64,000 bases of DNA from JAFGHJ01 sp964534175 (GTDB lineage Bacteria; Hydrothermota; UBA3072): NCBI GenBank assembly GCA_964534175.1, contig CAZHNS010000002.1, positions 62,001 through 126,000 on the forward strand. The letters run 5' to 3'. Positions 1 through 9,431 of this stretch are shown here, piece after piece. How positions within the stretch are numbered: position 1 is the first letter of the stretch; the number at the start of each line of letters is the position of its first letter. The translations under genes were made by a program, and so were the position numbers. Below the pieces are notes generated by a model. The model had not been told where the DNA came from. It ran no database searches and was given only the letters and a program-made list of their open reading frames with translations.

Positions 1-322
1 TTGTAGAGGAAGGTTTCTCAATGAAATAAAAAGCCCCCATACGCATCGCCTTCACAGCGAGATCAACAGTAGCATGCCCTGTTATCATAATTACAGGAAA
101 ATCAGAATCAATATTCCTTATTGTTTTGAGTAATTCTATTCCGTCAATATCAGGAAGAACGAGGTCAACCAAAGCTGCATCAAAGTCAATTTCTTTGAAT
201 CTATTGAGGCCTTCACCCGCCGTAACAGCGGTCGATACAACAAAATCTTCTCTTTCTAACGATTCGCTTAATATTCTTAAAAGCTTTTCATCATCATCTA
301 CAATAAGCACTTTATTGCCCAT
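1..322 (-). CDS. Response regulator, NtrC-like, 3' end cut off by window edge
   Basis: The reverse strand reads a receiver (REC) domain from the ATG at 320-322, preceded by AAGGAGG. The acidic pocket is VDDD near residue 9, the phosphoacceptor Asp is in ALVDLVLPD near residue 54, and the conserved Thr (MITGHAT) and Lys (IEKP) are present. The frame is open to base 1, so the output domain is not visible; the ITGHATVDLAVKAM segment is typical of regulators that go on to a sigma54-interacting AAA+ domain, which is inference. It is divergent from the histidine kinase at 513, its likely partner. Confidence 0.9.
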   Translation of the reverse strand, partial: MGNKVLIVDDDEKLLRILSESLEREDFVVSTAVTAGEGLNRFKEIDFDAALVDLVLPDIDGIELLKTIRNIDSDFPVIMITGHATVDLAVKAMRMGAFYFIEKPSST

Positions 323-370
323 AACGTTTCCTCCTTATATACTCTTCATAGCATTCTATTACTTCGATTT

Positions 371-400
371 AATATATACATATTATATATCATTTGTCAA
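371..400 (-). promoter_or_regulatory. Sigma70-type promoter for the response regulator
   Basis: Reverse strand TTGACA at 395-400 is followed after 16-18 bases by an AT-only -10 region (TATATA or TATATT) at 371-378. It lies about 50 bases before the regulator start, which has its own AAGGAGG. Confidence 0.55.
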
Positions 401-512
401 GTATATTCTACACTTGTTCATTCTAATTTTAGCAAATATAATTTTTTTTTTACTCATACAACTGACAACCAATGTCTTAATGGCTGGAATATTTCTTTTA
501 TAGTAATTTAAT

Positions 513-2063
513 ATGATGATGAAATTTAAGAAAGCTGGCGATTTAGATGTTTTTCTAATATTCAGGTGGCTTGTTTTACTCTCCATAATCCTTATCGCTG
601 GTTACACTACGAAAGAAGTTGGCAGAATAGGTATAATTTATATAATAGCCTTTTTTTATTTTGCTTTAAATATAATTTTAAGAATATGGAAACCAGAGCT
701 TTTACAAAAGCAGTTGACTTTATTTTGTTTATTCTTTTTTGATATTATTATTGTCTCTACTGTTTTCTATTTCACGGGAAGCATACGTTCAGATTACTTC
801 ATTTTTTATTTTCTCACCATAATGATGGCTTCGATCTCGTCGGGCATGGGTACATCAATAGCGATTACGATCGCAAGCACCGGAATTTACACATGGCTAG
901 TTCAACAAAGGGGAACCTTAAGCTTTCAAGATCCGGTATTTCTCTTGAAAATTGTTTTCTTACTGTTAACTGCTTTTATAAGTAGTTTATGGAACAAAAT
1001 AATGAAGGAGAAAATTGAAACGGTAAGAAGGGAGGAAGAAAAGGAAAAAAGAGAACTTCAGCAATTTTATAGAGACGTCGTGAGCTCTGTAAATACCGGA
1101 ATTGCGGTTTTTGAAAATGTGGAGGGGGAATCAGTCATAAGCTTAATAAATCCAAAAGCGCAAGAACTTGTAAAAGCAGATACTGATATCCTCTCCATTC
1201 TGCAGGAATGCGTTAAAGAGTTTGGGAACCCGGGCAAGAGCAAGCATCTGGTAAAAATGAATAAGGGCAAATACTGGGGTATTAATCTTGCTTTATTCCA
1301 AAATGAGAGTAAAGGGAAAAAGGGTGCAATAGTTGTATTCAACGATATAACCGAGAGAAAAAGAATGGAAAAAGAAATGCAGAGGTCAGAAAGAATAAAC
1401 CGGTTGGGTAAATTGACTCTTCAAATAGCACATGATTTAAGAAATCCTCTCGGTACAGTTAGCGGCTTAGCTCAAATCCTTACAATGTCTCCAAAAAATG
1501 ATAAAGGGAAAAAATACGGCGAAGAAATATTGAAGGCTACGAATATAATAAATGAATTAATAGGGGATATGCTCGATTTCTCGAAAGATCATGATTTGCA
1601 TTTTCAAGAATTTGATTATGTTGCTTTTCTTAATGAAGTTGTAGAGAGTTTCAAAAACTCTGAAAACATGAAAGAGAAAAAAATCGAAATAAAAATTAAG
1701 CATGATAGAAAAAAACATGAAATTGAAGCAGATAGAGATAAACTAAAGAGGGTGTTCGCCAATCTAATCAATAACGCATGTGACGCAGTAAGCGAAGGAG
1801 GACAAATAGATATCAATGTGAGCGAGAAAAATGGCTATATTGTAACCAAGGTAATAGATAATGGTTTAGGTATTCCTGAATCCAAAATAGATGAAATTTT
1901 CGAACCTTTTGTAACCAACAAGAAAAATGGAACAGGATTGGGACTTTCAATCGTCCAGAGAATTGTTTCTTCACACAAAGGGAAAATTTTCGTAGACAGT
2001 AAAGAAGGTGAAGGAGCAGAATTTACAATCGAATTACCAAAAGAAGGAGAAAAAAATGGCTAA
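513..2063 (+). CDS. Membrane sensor histidine kinase
   Basis: This 516-residue protein has about six hydrophobic segments between residues 11 and 165, a charged linker, a PAS-like region at about 185-285, and a HisKA/HATPase_c core. The phosphoacceptor is His307 in IAHDLRNP; the N box (NLINNACDA), G1 box (DNGLGIP) and G2 box (GTGLGLSIV) are intact. It should autophosphorylate and pass the phosphate to the response regulators that flank it on either side. The start is the first of three consecutive ATG codons; no Shine-Dalgarno sequence precedes them, so the exact start is uncertain. Its 3' end overlaps the next gene by 8 bases. Confidence 0.93.
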   Translation: MMMKFKKAGDLDVFLIFRWLVLLSIILIAGYTTKEVGRIGIIYIIAFFYFALNIILRIWKPELLQKQLTLFCLFFFDIIIVSTVFYFTGSIRSDYFIFYFLTIMMASISSGMGTSIAITIASTGIYTWLVQQRGTLSFQDPVFLLKIVFLLLTAFISSLWNKIMKEKIETVRREEEKEKRELQQFYRDVVSSVNTGIAVFENVEGESVISLINPKAQELVKADTDILSILQECVKEFGNPGKSKHLVKMNKGKYWGINLALFQNESKGKKGAIVVFNDITERKRMEKEMQRSERINRLGKLTLQIAHDLRNPLGTVSGLAQILTMSPKNDKGKKYGEEILKATNIINELIGDMLDFSKDHDLHFQEFDYVAFLNEVVESFKNSENMKEKKIEIKIKHDRKKHEIEADRDKLKRVFANLINNACDAVSEGGQIDINVSEKNGYIVTKVIDNGLGIPESKIDEIFEPFVTNKKNGTGLGLSIVQRIVSSHKGKIFVDSKEGEGAEFTIELPKEGEKNG

Positions 2064-2454
2064 AGTGTTAGTAGCTGATGATTCTCCTTCTATTTTATAT
2101 CTGTTCAAGGAGTTTTTTAAGCTTAAGGGTTTTGAGGTTGATACGGCAGATAATCGTCTTGAAGCCAACAGTAAACTTATCAGAAATAATTACCATCTTG
2201 TTATCCTTGATATTGAAATGCGAAGAAAACAGGAGTTAGAAGTACTACAAAATTTAACTGCACGAAGTTATAAATTCCCTTTAATTATATTTACGTCAAA
2301 CGAAGACTTAAAGGAAGATTTAAACGTTATTGCTAAACGAGAATTAGATATCGAGCTTATAACCAAACCGCCAAATTTGGAACTTCTTTGGAACAAAGCA
2401 GTTTATTTATTGAAAAAAAATGCAATTAGAGAAGAACCGGGGCGGAACAACTGA
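2056..2454 (+). CDS. Single-domain response regulator
   Basis: A 132-residue receiver domain with VADDSPS at the acidic pocket, phosphoacceptor Asp in VILDIEMR, Thr/Ser in IFTSNED and Lys in ITKPPN. No output domain follows, so it probably acts by protein interaction. The ATG at 2056 is chosen over an upstream in-frame ATG (2008) because AAGGAG sits 8 bases before it and the receiver fold begins there. It overlaps the kinase stop, which implies translational coupling. Confidence 0.9.
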   Translation: MAKVLVADDSPSILYLFKEFFKLKGFEVDTADNRLEANSKLIRNNYHLVILDIEMRRKQELEVLQNLTARSYKFPLIIFTSNEDLKEDLNVIAKRELDIELITKPPNLELLWNKAVYLLKKNAIREEPGRNN

Positions 2455-2517
2455 GAACTAGAATCTTAAAGAAAATTAAATAAGGAAGACATATTACTAA
2501 CTTTAAAGCGAAGATAG

Positions 2518-2532
2518 TTAAGTTTCAAACTT
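2518..2532. repeat. Short palindrome between convergent genes
   Basis: TAAGTTT-C-AAACTTA is a perfect inverted repeat in the 91-base space between two convergent genes. It has no T-run on either side, so a terminator role is weak. Confidence 0.3.
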
Positions 2533-2545
2533 AGACTTTCCACTT

Positions 2546-4114
2546 TTAGTAAAAAAAGGTACTACCTCCTATAAATTCTCTCAGTATAGAAGTTTGGGGT
2601 ATTTCTTTGTCCGGGATATTAAGAAAATGATCTAGGAAATTTAAAAGTCTTAGAGCCTCACAATAATAAGGAGAACTGGTAGAAACACACCTTAAAGGCG
2701 TTTCTAGAAAAACCTTCAAAACTGCGAGCTCATAAACGAGTGACGAGTTAAACATCACATCGGCCCTTTCCTGATATGGAAAAATAAATTGTTCTTCACC
2801 ATCTTTAACTGATTCCCATTTCTTTAAAGTATATTCAGCATCATAACCTCTATATCTTGTATCTCTGAAAACCCTCCTCAAAAGTCTCAGGTCTCTTGTA
2901 GGAATTCTGTTGACTCTGTTAATATTCACCTGGGTTAAAGGGGAAACATATATAAGAAAAGTTTCTAACGGTATACCCGCCATCAATTCTGGGTTAAAGC
3001 AATGTAGCCCTTCAATAATAAGCATGCTATTTTCTTTTAATTCGATAATTTCACCGCTTTTCTCTCTTCTGCCAGTTTTAAAATTAAAATATTGCCTTTC
3101 TGCTTTTTTACCCTTTAATAAATTATTGATATGTCTTTTGAATAACTTAACATCCAAAGCTGAAAAGGCATCGAAAAAATGTGTACCGTCTTTATAATAA
3201 GGGGTTTCATCTCTTTCAAGGAAGTAATCATCGAGAGACACATAAATAGGTTCGATACCGTGTAAGCGCAAATGAATTCCAAGTCTTTTGGAAAAAGTGG
3301 TCTTACCGGAAGAAGAAGGACCAGCCACTAAGACAACCCTGACTTTTCTCCTTTTCTTAACAATTTTTTTGCAAATATCGGTAATTTTTTCGCTGTGGAT
3401 AACTTCTGCAATCTTTAGAATCTCCGATATTTTTCCTCTTATAATATATCGATTGAGTTGAGATACACCCCATATTTTTAAGATTTCTGCTTCTTTTTCT
3501 GCCTCTCTATATGCATTAAAAAGCTTTTTTCTTTGCTCGACTCTGCCAATAGTTAATGGATTATTTTTAGAAGGAAGAATCAGCAAAAATCCTCCTTTTA
3601 CCGATTTTAGATCAAAAGTTGAAAGAAAGTCAGTATTAGGCAAGAGAGGTCCGGCAAAGTAAGCCGAAAACCCATCAATTTTATAAACAGGGATATAAGA
3701 TACTGCAAGATTTTTAAGAATATTTATATCATCTTCCCTGCCAGAAAGACAATGCATTGCTTCTAATTTTGGAAGCATCGATCTCTCAATAGGCTTATTT
3801 TTCTTTATTAGATCCTCCATTTCCCTTTTAACCGAATCTAATTGTAAACTTCCTTTGAGAAATCTACCGAATATTGCATTACCATATGAATGTTCAATCT
3901 TAATTGTAACTCCTCTTTTTTTAGAAATATAGTCAAGCAAGAAAACCAGTGTTCTCTCGTAGGTCCTCATCCCTTCCGTATCACCCAAATCAAGAAACTC
4001 TACCGAACCCCCATCGGGTACACTGTTCTGAAGAGAAATATACTGATTATCAACTTTAGCTAAGGTTACAGGAAACTTCAGATTTGAATATTTGTCAAGT
4101 ATCTTCTGGCTCAT
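2546..4114 (-). CDS. Uridine kinase-like nucleoside kinase with N-terminal accessory domain
   Basis: About 522 residues. The C-terminal half is a phosphoribulokinase/uridine kinase domain: Walker A GPSSSGKTTFSKRL near residue 275, YVSLDDYF and YKDGTHFFDAFSALD for substrate binding, and a lid with RDTRYRGYDAEYTLKKW. The N-terminal half resembles the accessory region found in the long nucleoside kinases of Thermotogae and Clostridia and carries no kinase motif. Phosphorylation of uridine or a related nucleoside fits a pyrimidine salvage role at the end of the pyr operon. The start is ATG at 4114; a TTG directly before it is possible. It overlaps the preceding gene by 20 bases. Confidence 0.8.
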   Translation of the reverse strand: MSQKILDKYSNLKFPVTLAKVDNQYISLQNSVPDGGSVEFLDLGDTEGMRTYERTLVFLLDYISKKRGVTIKIEHSYGNAIFGRFLKGSLQLDSVKREMEDLIKKNKPIERSMLPKLEAMHCLSGREDDINILKNLAVSYIPVYKIDGFSAYFAGPLLPNTDFLSTFDLKSVKGGFLLILPSKNNPLTIGRVEQRKKLFNAYREAEKEAEILKIWGVSQLNRYIIRGKISEILKIAEVIHSEKITDICKKIVKKRRKVRVVLVAGPSSSGKTTFSKRLGIHLRLHGIEPIYVSLDDYFLERDETPYYKDGTHFFDAFSALDVKLFKRHINNLLKGKKAERQYFNFKTGRREKSGEIIELKENSMLIIEGLHCFNPELMAGIPLETFLIYVSPLTQVNINRVNRIPTRDLRLLRRVFRDTRYRGYDAEYTLKKWESVKDGEEQFIFPYQERADVMFNSSLVYELAVLKVFLETPLRCVSTSSPYYCEALRLLNFLDHFLNIPDKEIPQTSILREFIGGSTFFY

Positions 4115-5645
4115 CAATTAAAGAAATCGCTTTTTCCACATTTATGTAAGCTATATTATTTCTACCTCTTCCTTTAACATAGTACATTGCAAGATCAGAA
4201 AGCCGAAGTAAATCATAGAAATTTTCACTGTCTGTTGGATAACAGGCTATGCCAAAACTTGCATTAATTTGAACCTCTATTATTTTTTCTTCATCTTTTA
4301 TGCTAAATTTCTTCTTTGATATTGAATCCCGAAGCATTTTAACGAATTCGATCGATCCTTTTAAGTCTAACCTACGCAGAACTATAACATATTCATCTCC
4401 TCCGTACCGCATGCCAACATGATCTCCCTGTTCTATTTTGGTTTTTATTTCTTTGCCCACGAGACGCAATAACTTACTTCCAATTAAATGATTATAACTA
4501 TCATTTACATTTTTAAAATGATCAAGATCCATGAAAATCACGGCCCCCTTTCCCTCCGACTTATTCCATTCCTCTACTATAGAAGGCAAATATTCATTAC
4601 AATAACGGGAATTATAAAGACCCGTGAGTTCGTCTGTGATCGTTGCCAATCTTATTTTCTCATAAAGTCTTGCATTATCGATAGCTATCCCAAGCTGATA
4701 GGAAACCTCTTTTATGATTTTGGCTTCTTCTTTGTTAAAAGCGTATTTCAGAGGAGAACCTATAACTGTTATCCCAATTAGTTTTTCTCCTTTTTTTATA
4801 GGTATAACCATCTCTGATTTAAATTTATCACTAAAATCTTTAAAGGATTTCTCCTTTTCCGTATTTTCACAAATGATCATTTCTTGTTCTTTTAAGACCT
4901 TTCCTACCAGACCTTTTCTCTTTTGTACTTCTTTTTCGAACTTAATATCTTCTTTGGCAGAGAACCCTTTAAGCACAACATTGGACCCTTCTTCAAGAGC
5001 TATACCTACAAAATAATAATCAAATGCTTTCTGAATCAACTCCGTACTCTTTTTTAAAAGCCTATCCAGATCAAGAATACTTGTAATAGTTTTATTAATA
5101 TCAAAAATAAGTGTTAATTGACCAACTTTTGCTTTGAGATTTTGAACTAAATGTGCATTCTCAAGAGCAATAGCCGCATGTTCAGCATAATTGTTTACAA
5201 GGCTTAAATCTTCTTCATTGAAAGGGGTTTTATCTTCCTTGTTTATTGCTTCTATTATACCCAATATCTTTCCTTTACTCAGTAAAGGAACAGATAAAAT
5301 AGTATTTGTTATAAATCCTGTTTGTTTATCAATATTCTGAAAAAATCTTTTGTCCTTATAAGGGTCAGTCACGATCGCCGGTTTCTTATTTTTTACCGTC
5401 CATCCCACAACACCTTTATCAATCGGCATCCTTTTACCTTCTAAATTGTTCTTCTTCTCTCCAATCACTTCTTTAAAAACAAGTTCCTCTCTTTTCCTAT
5501 CCAAAAGAAGCAAAGACCATGCTTCAGCATCAATGAGCCGGGAAACATTTTTCATAATAAGCTCAAGTACTTCATCAATCTCTATATCAGGCGAATTAAT
5601 AGCTTTTAATATTTCCCCTAATCCTTGAACTTTATTCTTCTTCAT
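4095..5645 (-). CDS. GAF-GAF-GGDEF diguanylate cyclase
   Basis: About 516 residues: GAF domain one (about 10-165), GAF domain two (about 175-325) and a GGDEF domain (about 335-500). The active site reads RYGGDEYV, an accepted GGDEF variant, and TDELTGLYNSRY and FMDLDHFKNVND are present. The position of the inhibitory RxxD site holds EQGD, so c-di-GMP product inhibition through that Arg is probably lost. No membrane segment or signal peptide is seen, so sensing would be cytoplasmic. The start is the ATG at 5645, preceded by GAGGAAAAAG; a longer in-frame ORF reaches 5717 but lacks a ribosome binding site. It overlaps the upstream stop by 14 bases. Confidence 0.88.
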   Translation of the reverse strand: MKKNKVQGLGEILKAINSPDIEIDEVLELIMKNVSRLIDAEAWSLLLLDRKREELVFKEVIGEKKNNLEGKRMPIDKGVVGWTVKNKKPAIVTDPYKDKRFFQNIDKQTGFITNTILSVPLLSKGKILGIIEAINKEDKTPFNEEDLSLVNNYAEHAAIALENAHLVQNLKAKVGQLTLIFDINKTITSILDLDRLLKKSTELIQKAFDYYFVGIALEEGSNVVLKGFSAKEDIKFEKEVQKRKGLVGKVLKEQEMIICENTEKEKSFKDFSDKFKSEMVIPIKKGEKLIGITVIGSPLKYAFNKEEAKIIKEVSYQLGIAIDNARLYEKIRLATITDELTGLYNSRYCNEYLPSIVEEWNKSEGKGAVIFMDLDHFKNVNDSYNHLIGSKLLRLVGKEIKTKIEQGDHVGMRYGGDEYVIVLRRLDLKGSIEFVKMLRDSISKKKFSIKDEEKIIEVQINASFGIACYPTDSENFYDLLRLSDLAMYYVKGRGRNNIAYINVEKAISLIDEPEDT

Positions 5646-8151
5646 CTTTTTCCTCGGGTAAAACTTCATATATAATTTTAATTCTTTCTTTTTTAACCTC
5701 AAGTTCTCCGCTTTCATTGATGGTAAGTTTTAAATCTTTAGGTACGTCGAATTCTAAAGCTTTTCTTTTATCCTGTTGGTCCAAATGATAAATGCCAACC
5801 GGCGAGACACTAAAACCATCAAAGAAAAATGAACGATCCTTCTCTTCTGTGTTCAATATATAAAGTAGTTTATTAACAATTTCTTTTTCTAAATCACCCT
5901 TTTTAAGGGATTCTGTTATCAAATAATTGTCAGAATTCAGCATTAGATTTATTAATGTATTATTGTCTATTAATATAACCGACCTCTCAGGACTCTTACC
6001 CGAAGATAGCAATGCTCCTTCATCCACGAGAATACCATTTAAATCCGGATCTCCAAAAGCGTTCGGGGTAAAAATTAAATCTTTACCTGGGTTACCACTG
6101 GCAATTCCAATTCCCAGTCTAAATAAAGATTTAAACTGAGGTGGTAACAATGCATAAGTAATACCTTCATGGAAAATTTCTTTTTCCGTTATTTCTCCAA
6201 ACCAACCCCTGTATTTGACATAATTCTCCTTAACGAATTTCTCGGCAGCTTTGACCATATTTAAAGCCGTTCTTATTGCCATCTCTCCGCTCTTCAAATG
6301 AGGCAAAATATTAAACTCATCTTCAAGTGCCGTAGAATAACGCACAATTGAGCCTGATCTAGTCCGAGAAGTTTTGTAAATATTTCTATAAAGCTTTTGA
6401 GAATTACTACCGAACCAAAGAATTCCTCCATCCCCTGTATCTTTTAATATAAAAGCAGCTCCCTTTTTGGAAGCTTCAAAAATTTGTGTCTGGAATAGAC
6501 TAAGAATAGATCTTTCTCTTTCAGCATCTCTCAATCTATGAGACATAAAAGTGGAACCTCTTATATCATAAACTAGTGAGGAAACAAGAGAAGAAAATTT
6601 CTTCCGGAGAACTTTAGAAATTTCCTCCTTTAATTCGAGCTTTTCTCTATCTATCTTAGGTTCAATTTTACCTAGCTTAGAAAATCTGTAAAATTTACCC
6701 TTCGGCAATAAATCCAGACCCACAAGATGGATTATTTTGTCTCCAGTCATTCTTGACCTTGCATTATCAAAATCAACCGACGGCGGCCAAATTTCCATCA
6801 TGTTGCAAATAATATCACGAACGTATATAACCTCAAGGACTTCATAGAAAACTGACTTATAATTATAAATCACTTTTTTAACGTCCGGCAGAAAAGATCT
6901 TTTCGAATTAGAACTCAACTTAGAAAAAAGCTGATTATCTTTAGTAGCTCTTTCCTCTTTTCTCAGAAAATGAATGATAGCTTTTTCAGAAGCAGGGCTT
7001 ATTATAGCAAGAAATGGTTGAGCCTTCCAAAACTCTAACACTGTTTTTTCGATTACCCAGGAAGAAACAGGCGGCAACAGAGCAGTTATATCCTGAGGTT
7101 TTATACTCTGAAGGACCTTATTCTGATCGATTTGATCTTTCAATGCTGCACCAGAATTTTTAAGTTCTTGAACCATTCTAAGGTGCAACTTCAATGTTTC
7201 TTCAAGCCTTGTAATCTCTTCTTGAACGTTTGCAAGTGCTACAGATAAATCTTGATTCTTCACATCTATCAAAGTCTGCAATTTATTTAAACTTTTTTGA
7301 AGAAATTTGTTGGTTTCTTCCCGAACCTTCATATCCTTTCCGTCCAGAACCCTATCCCTTTCCATTAACTTCTTTTTTGCTTTGGTTGCCTTACCGGAAG
7401 CTATCTTTGCTAAAGTTTGTAAAATGCTCTTAGACGGAACAAAAAAATCTTCGAAAGGAAAATTTCTTAAAGATTGTGTACTGGTTATCTCGGAATTCTT
7501 AAATATAGAAATTATATCCCCCGATTCCCTCTCCGCAAAATCTTCTATCAAAATATCATGTATTTTCATAAACACAGAAGGGGTTAATCCGTAAGGAGCT
7601 AGAAAACGTTTCAGGTCAGCGATGTGTAAATTACGCGCGGGAAATCCCAGAAAAATAGGTTCTCTTGTTAACAATCTCGAAAAAGGTTTAATTTCTTGCT
7701 CGGGCACACCCTCCAAGATAATGTTAATCAATTTCTTTCCAGCTACTAATGCGTCGCGGAATCCTTCTGCCAATTCGGTCGGATATAATTTAATTAAAGC
7801 CGATAAAAGTATTACAAAAAAATGTTCGCCTTTATCTAAAGCGTTAAGAAATAAATCACACAAAAATTTCTTATCTTTTTTGTATAATTTATCTTCCTTT
7901 AGTCTAACAAATATATCACGGAGATAAGCTAGATCGTCATTACCAATCTCAATAAATATTTTAACATTATGCTCGTTAATAAAATCGAAAAAAGTAGTTT
8001 TAATAGATTTTGGCTTTAAATATCTCGCCAAAAGTTTTCTATAGTACTCAAAGCTGCTTTTATCTCCTACACTTTGTTCAAGAGAATCAAGAAGTTTGCT
8101 TTCATATGTACTGGCAATTTCTAAATACGTCGGGCTAAATTTTTCTTTCAT
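5632..8151 (-). CDS. Large protein with C-terminal class III nucleotide cyclase-like domain
   Basis: 839 residues without signal peptide. Residues 1-270 are helical with no recognised domain, about 275-340 are predicted coiled coil, and from about 515 there is a divergent adenylate/guanylate cyclase-like domain: VYDIRGST (first metal Asp), LKDTGDGGILWF (second metal Asp region) and RLGIGIASGN followed by AFGDPDLNGI, which matches the order of class III cyclase motifs. A large insertion separates the second and third motifs. Whether it makes cAMP is unproven. RBS AAGGAAA precedes the ATG, which overlaps the pyrC stop as ATGA, so it is translated with the pyr genes. Confidence 0.65.
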   Translation of the reverse strand: MKEKFSPTYLEIASTYESKLLDSLEQSVGDKSSFEYYRKLLARYLKPKSIKTTFFDFINEHNVKIFIEIGNDDLAYLRDIFVRLKEDKLYKKDKKFLCDLFLNALDKGEHFFVILLSALIKLYPTELAEGFRDALVAGKKLINIILEGVPEQEIKPFSRLLTREPIFLGFPARNLHIADLKRFLAPYGLTPSVFMKIHDILIEDFAERESGDIISIFKNSEITSTQSLRNFPFEDFFVPSKSILQTLAKIASGKATKAKKKLMERDRVLDGKDMKVREETNKFLQKSLNKLQTLIDVKNQDLSVALANVQEEITRLEETLKLHLRMVQELKNSGAALKDQIDQNKVLQSIKPQDITALLPPVSSWVIEKTVLEFWKAQPFLAIISPASEKAIIHFLRKEERATKDNQLFSKLSSNSKRSFLPDVKKVIYNYKSVFYEVLEVIYVRDIICNMMEIWPPSVDFDNARSRMTGDKIIHLVGLDLLPKGKFYRFSKLGKIEPKIDREKLELKEEISKVLRKKFSSLVSSLVYDIRGSTFMSHRLRDAERERSILSLFQTQIFEASKKGAAFILKDTGDGGILWFGSNSQKLYRNIYKTSRTRSGSIVRYSTALEDEFNILPHLKSGEMAIRTALNMVKAAEKFVKENYVKYRGWFGEITEKEIFHEGITYALLPPQFKSLFRLGIGIASGNPGKDLIFTPNAFGDPDLNGILVDEGALLSSGKSPERSVILIDNNTLINLMLNSDNYLITESLKKGDLEKEIVNKLLYILNTEEKDRSFFFDGFSVSPVGIYHLDQQDKRKALEFDVPKDLKLTINESGELEVKKERIKIIYEVLPEEKDEEE

Positions 8152-9431
8152 TTTCCTTTACTTAAAAAATCACCGTTTTTAAAAACTGCTTTTCCGTCAA
8201 CTATACAGTATCTAACGGTTCCTTCTAATTCCCGGTTCAGGAAGGGAGAATTTTTCGCTTTTGAAGCAAAAACATCCGAGGTAACCTTCCAACTACTTTT
8301 AAGATCTACAATTGTAAAATCTGCTATTCCACCTTCTTTTATCTCTCCAAGAGGCAAATTAAATATCTTGGCAGGCGCCGATGACAGAACTTTAATCAGT
8401 ACATCCAGAGCGATCTTTCCTTTTTTAACAAGTTCAGTATACAAAACCGCGAAAGAAGTTTCCAAACCCGTCACACCAAAAGCTGCTTCTGTAAACTCAA
8501 GCTCTTTTTTATAATCCGGATGCGGAGCATGGTCGGTTGCCACAACTTCTATTAAACCCTCTTTTATTGCTTTTTGCATAGCTTTAACATCGTACTTGGT
8601 CCTCAATGGGGGTTTCATCTTTTTATTTGGATCAAAACTCTTTATCTCGTCATCGCTTAGAAGCAAATGATGAGGAGTAACCTCAGAAGTTACCTTATCG
8701 GTTTTCCAATTTTTAATCAGTTTAACCGAATCCGCTGTTGACACATGCGCGAGGTGGATTCTTCCCCGCGTAAATTTTGACAACAAAAGATCTCTTGCTA
8801 CAATTGTTGATTCGGATATATCAGGTATACCTTTAAAGCCTAACTCGGTAGAAACAGAACCCTCGTGCATCTGTCCCCTACCAGAGAGAAAAATATCCTC
8901 AGGATGGTCAATTATCGGAACCTTGAATAACTTTGAATATTCCAAAGCGTTACGCATTACAGATGAATTCATCACACAACTTCCGTCATCGCTAAAAGCA
9001 ACGCAACCAGCCTCATAGAGATGCGACATCTCTGAAAGCTCTTTTCCTTCTCTGCCTTTTGTAACAGTACCTATAGGAAAAACCCTGCAAAGACCAACTT
9101 CTTCACTTTTTTCTTTAATAAAACGAACCAGCCCTTCATTGTCAATCGGTGGCTCCGTGTTAGGCATTACACATACACTCGTATATCCACCTTTAACTGC
9201 AGCTCTTGATCCGGTTTCTATAGTTTCCGCATCCTCAGCGCCAGGCTCTCGAAAATGAGAATGGACATCGACGAAACCAGGAAAAAGGTGTAACCCCTTT
9301 CCTTCTATTTCTTGCCTGGCAGAAGATTTTGAACCCTTCACGACCTTCCCCTTATCAATCAAGAGAGTCCCAACTTCATCAATCCCATTCAAAGGATCAA
9401 AAAGATGAATGTTTTTAATTTTTAGATCCAT
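8148..9431 (-). CDS. pyrC: Dihydroorotase
   Basis: A 427-residue class I dihydroorotase of the amidohydrolase superfamily, which closes carbamoyl-aspartate to dihydroorotate. Visible metal ligands are DVHSHFREPG (HxH), the His of DHPEDI, the His of LAHVST and the Asp of TDHAPH; the MPNTEPP loop is conserved. It overlaps pyrB by 17 bases and the next gene by 4, so it sits inside a continuous translational unit. Confidence 0.95.
   Translation of the reverse strand: MDLKIKNIHLFDPLNGIDEVGTLLIDKGKVVKGSKSSARQEIEGKGLHLFPGFVDVHSHFREPGAEDAETIETGSRAAVKGGYTSVCVMPNTEPPIDNEGLVRFIKEKSEEVGLCRVFPIGTVTKGREGKELSEMSHLYEAGCVAFSDDGSCVMNSSVMRNALEYSKLFKVPIIDHPEDIFLSGRGQMHEGSVSTELGFKGIPDISESTIVARDLLLSKFTRGRIHLAHVSTADSVKLIKNWKTDKVTSEVTPHHLLLSDDEIKSFDPNKKMKPPLRTKYDVKAMQKAIKEGLIEVVATDHAPHPDYKKELEFTEAAFGVTGLETSFAVLYTELVKKGKIALDVLIKVLSSAPAKIFNLPLGEIKEGGIADFTIVDLKSSWKVTSDVFASKAKNSPFLNRELEGTVRYCIVDGKAVFKNGDFLSKGK

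Noticed and set aside
126..503. Open frame of 125 codons on the plus strand
   Set aside because: It runs antisense to the receiver-domain gene at 1-322 and across its promoter, has no ribosome binding site, and its composition is that of a shadow frame.
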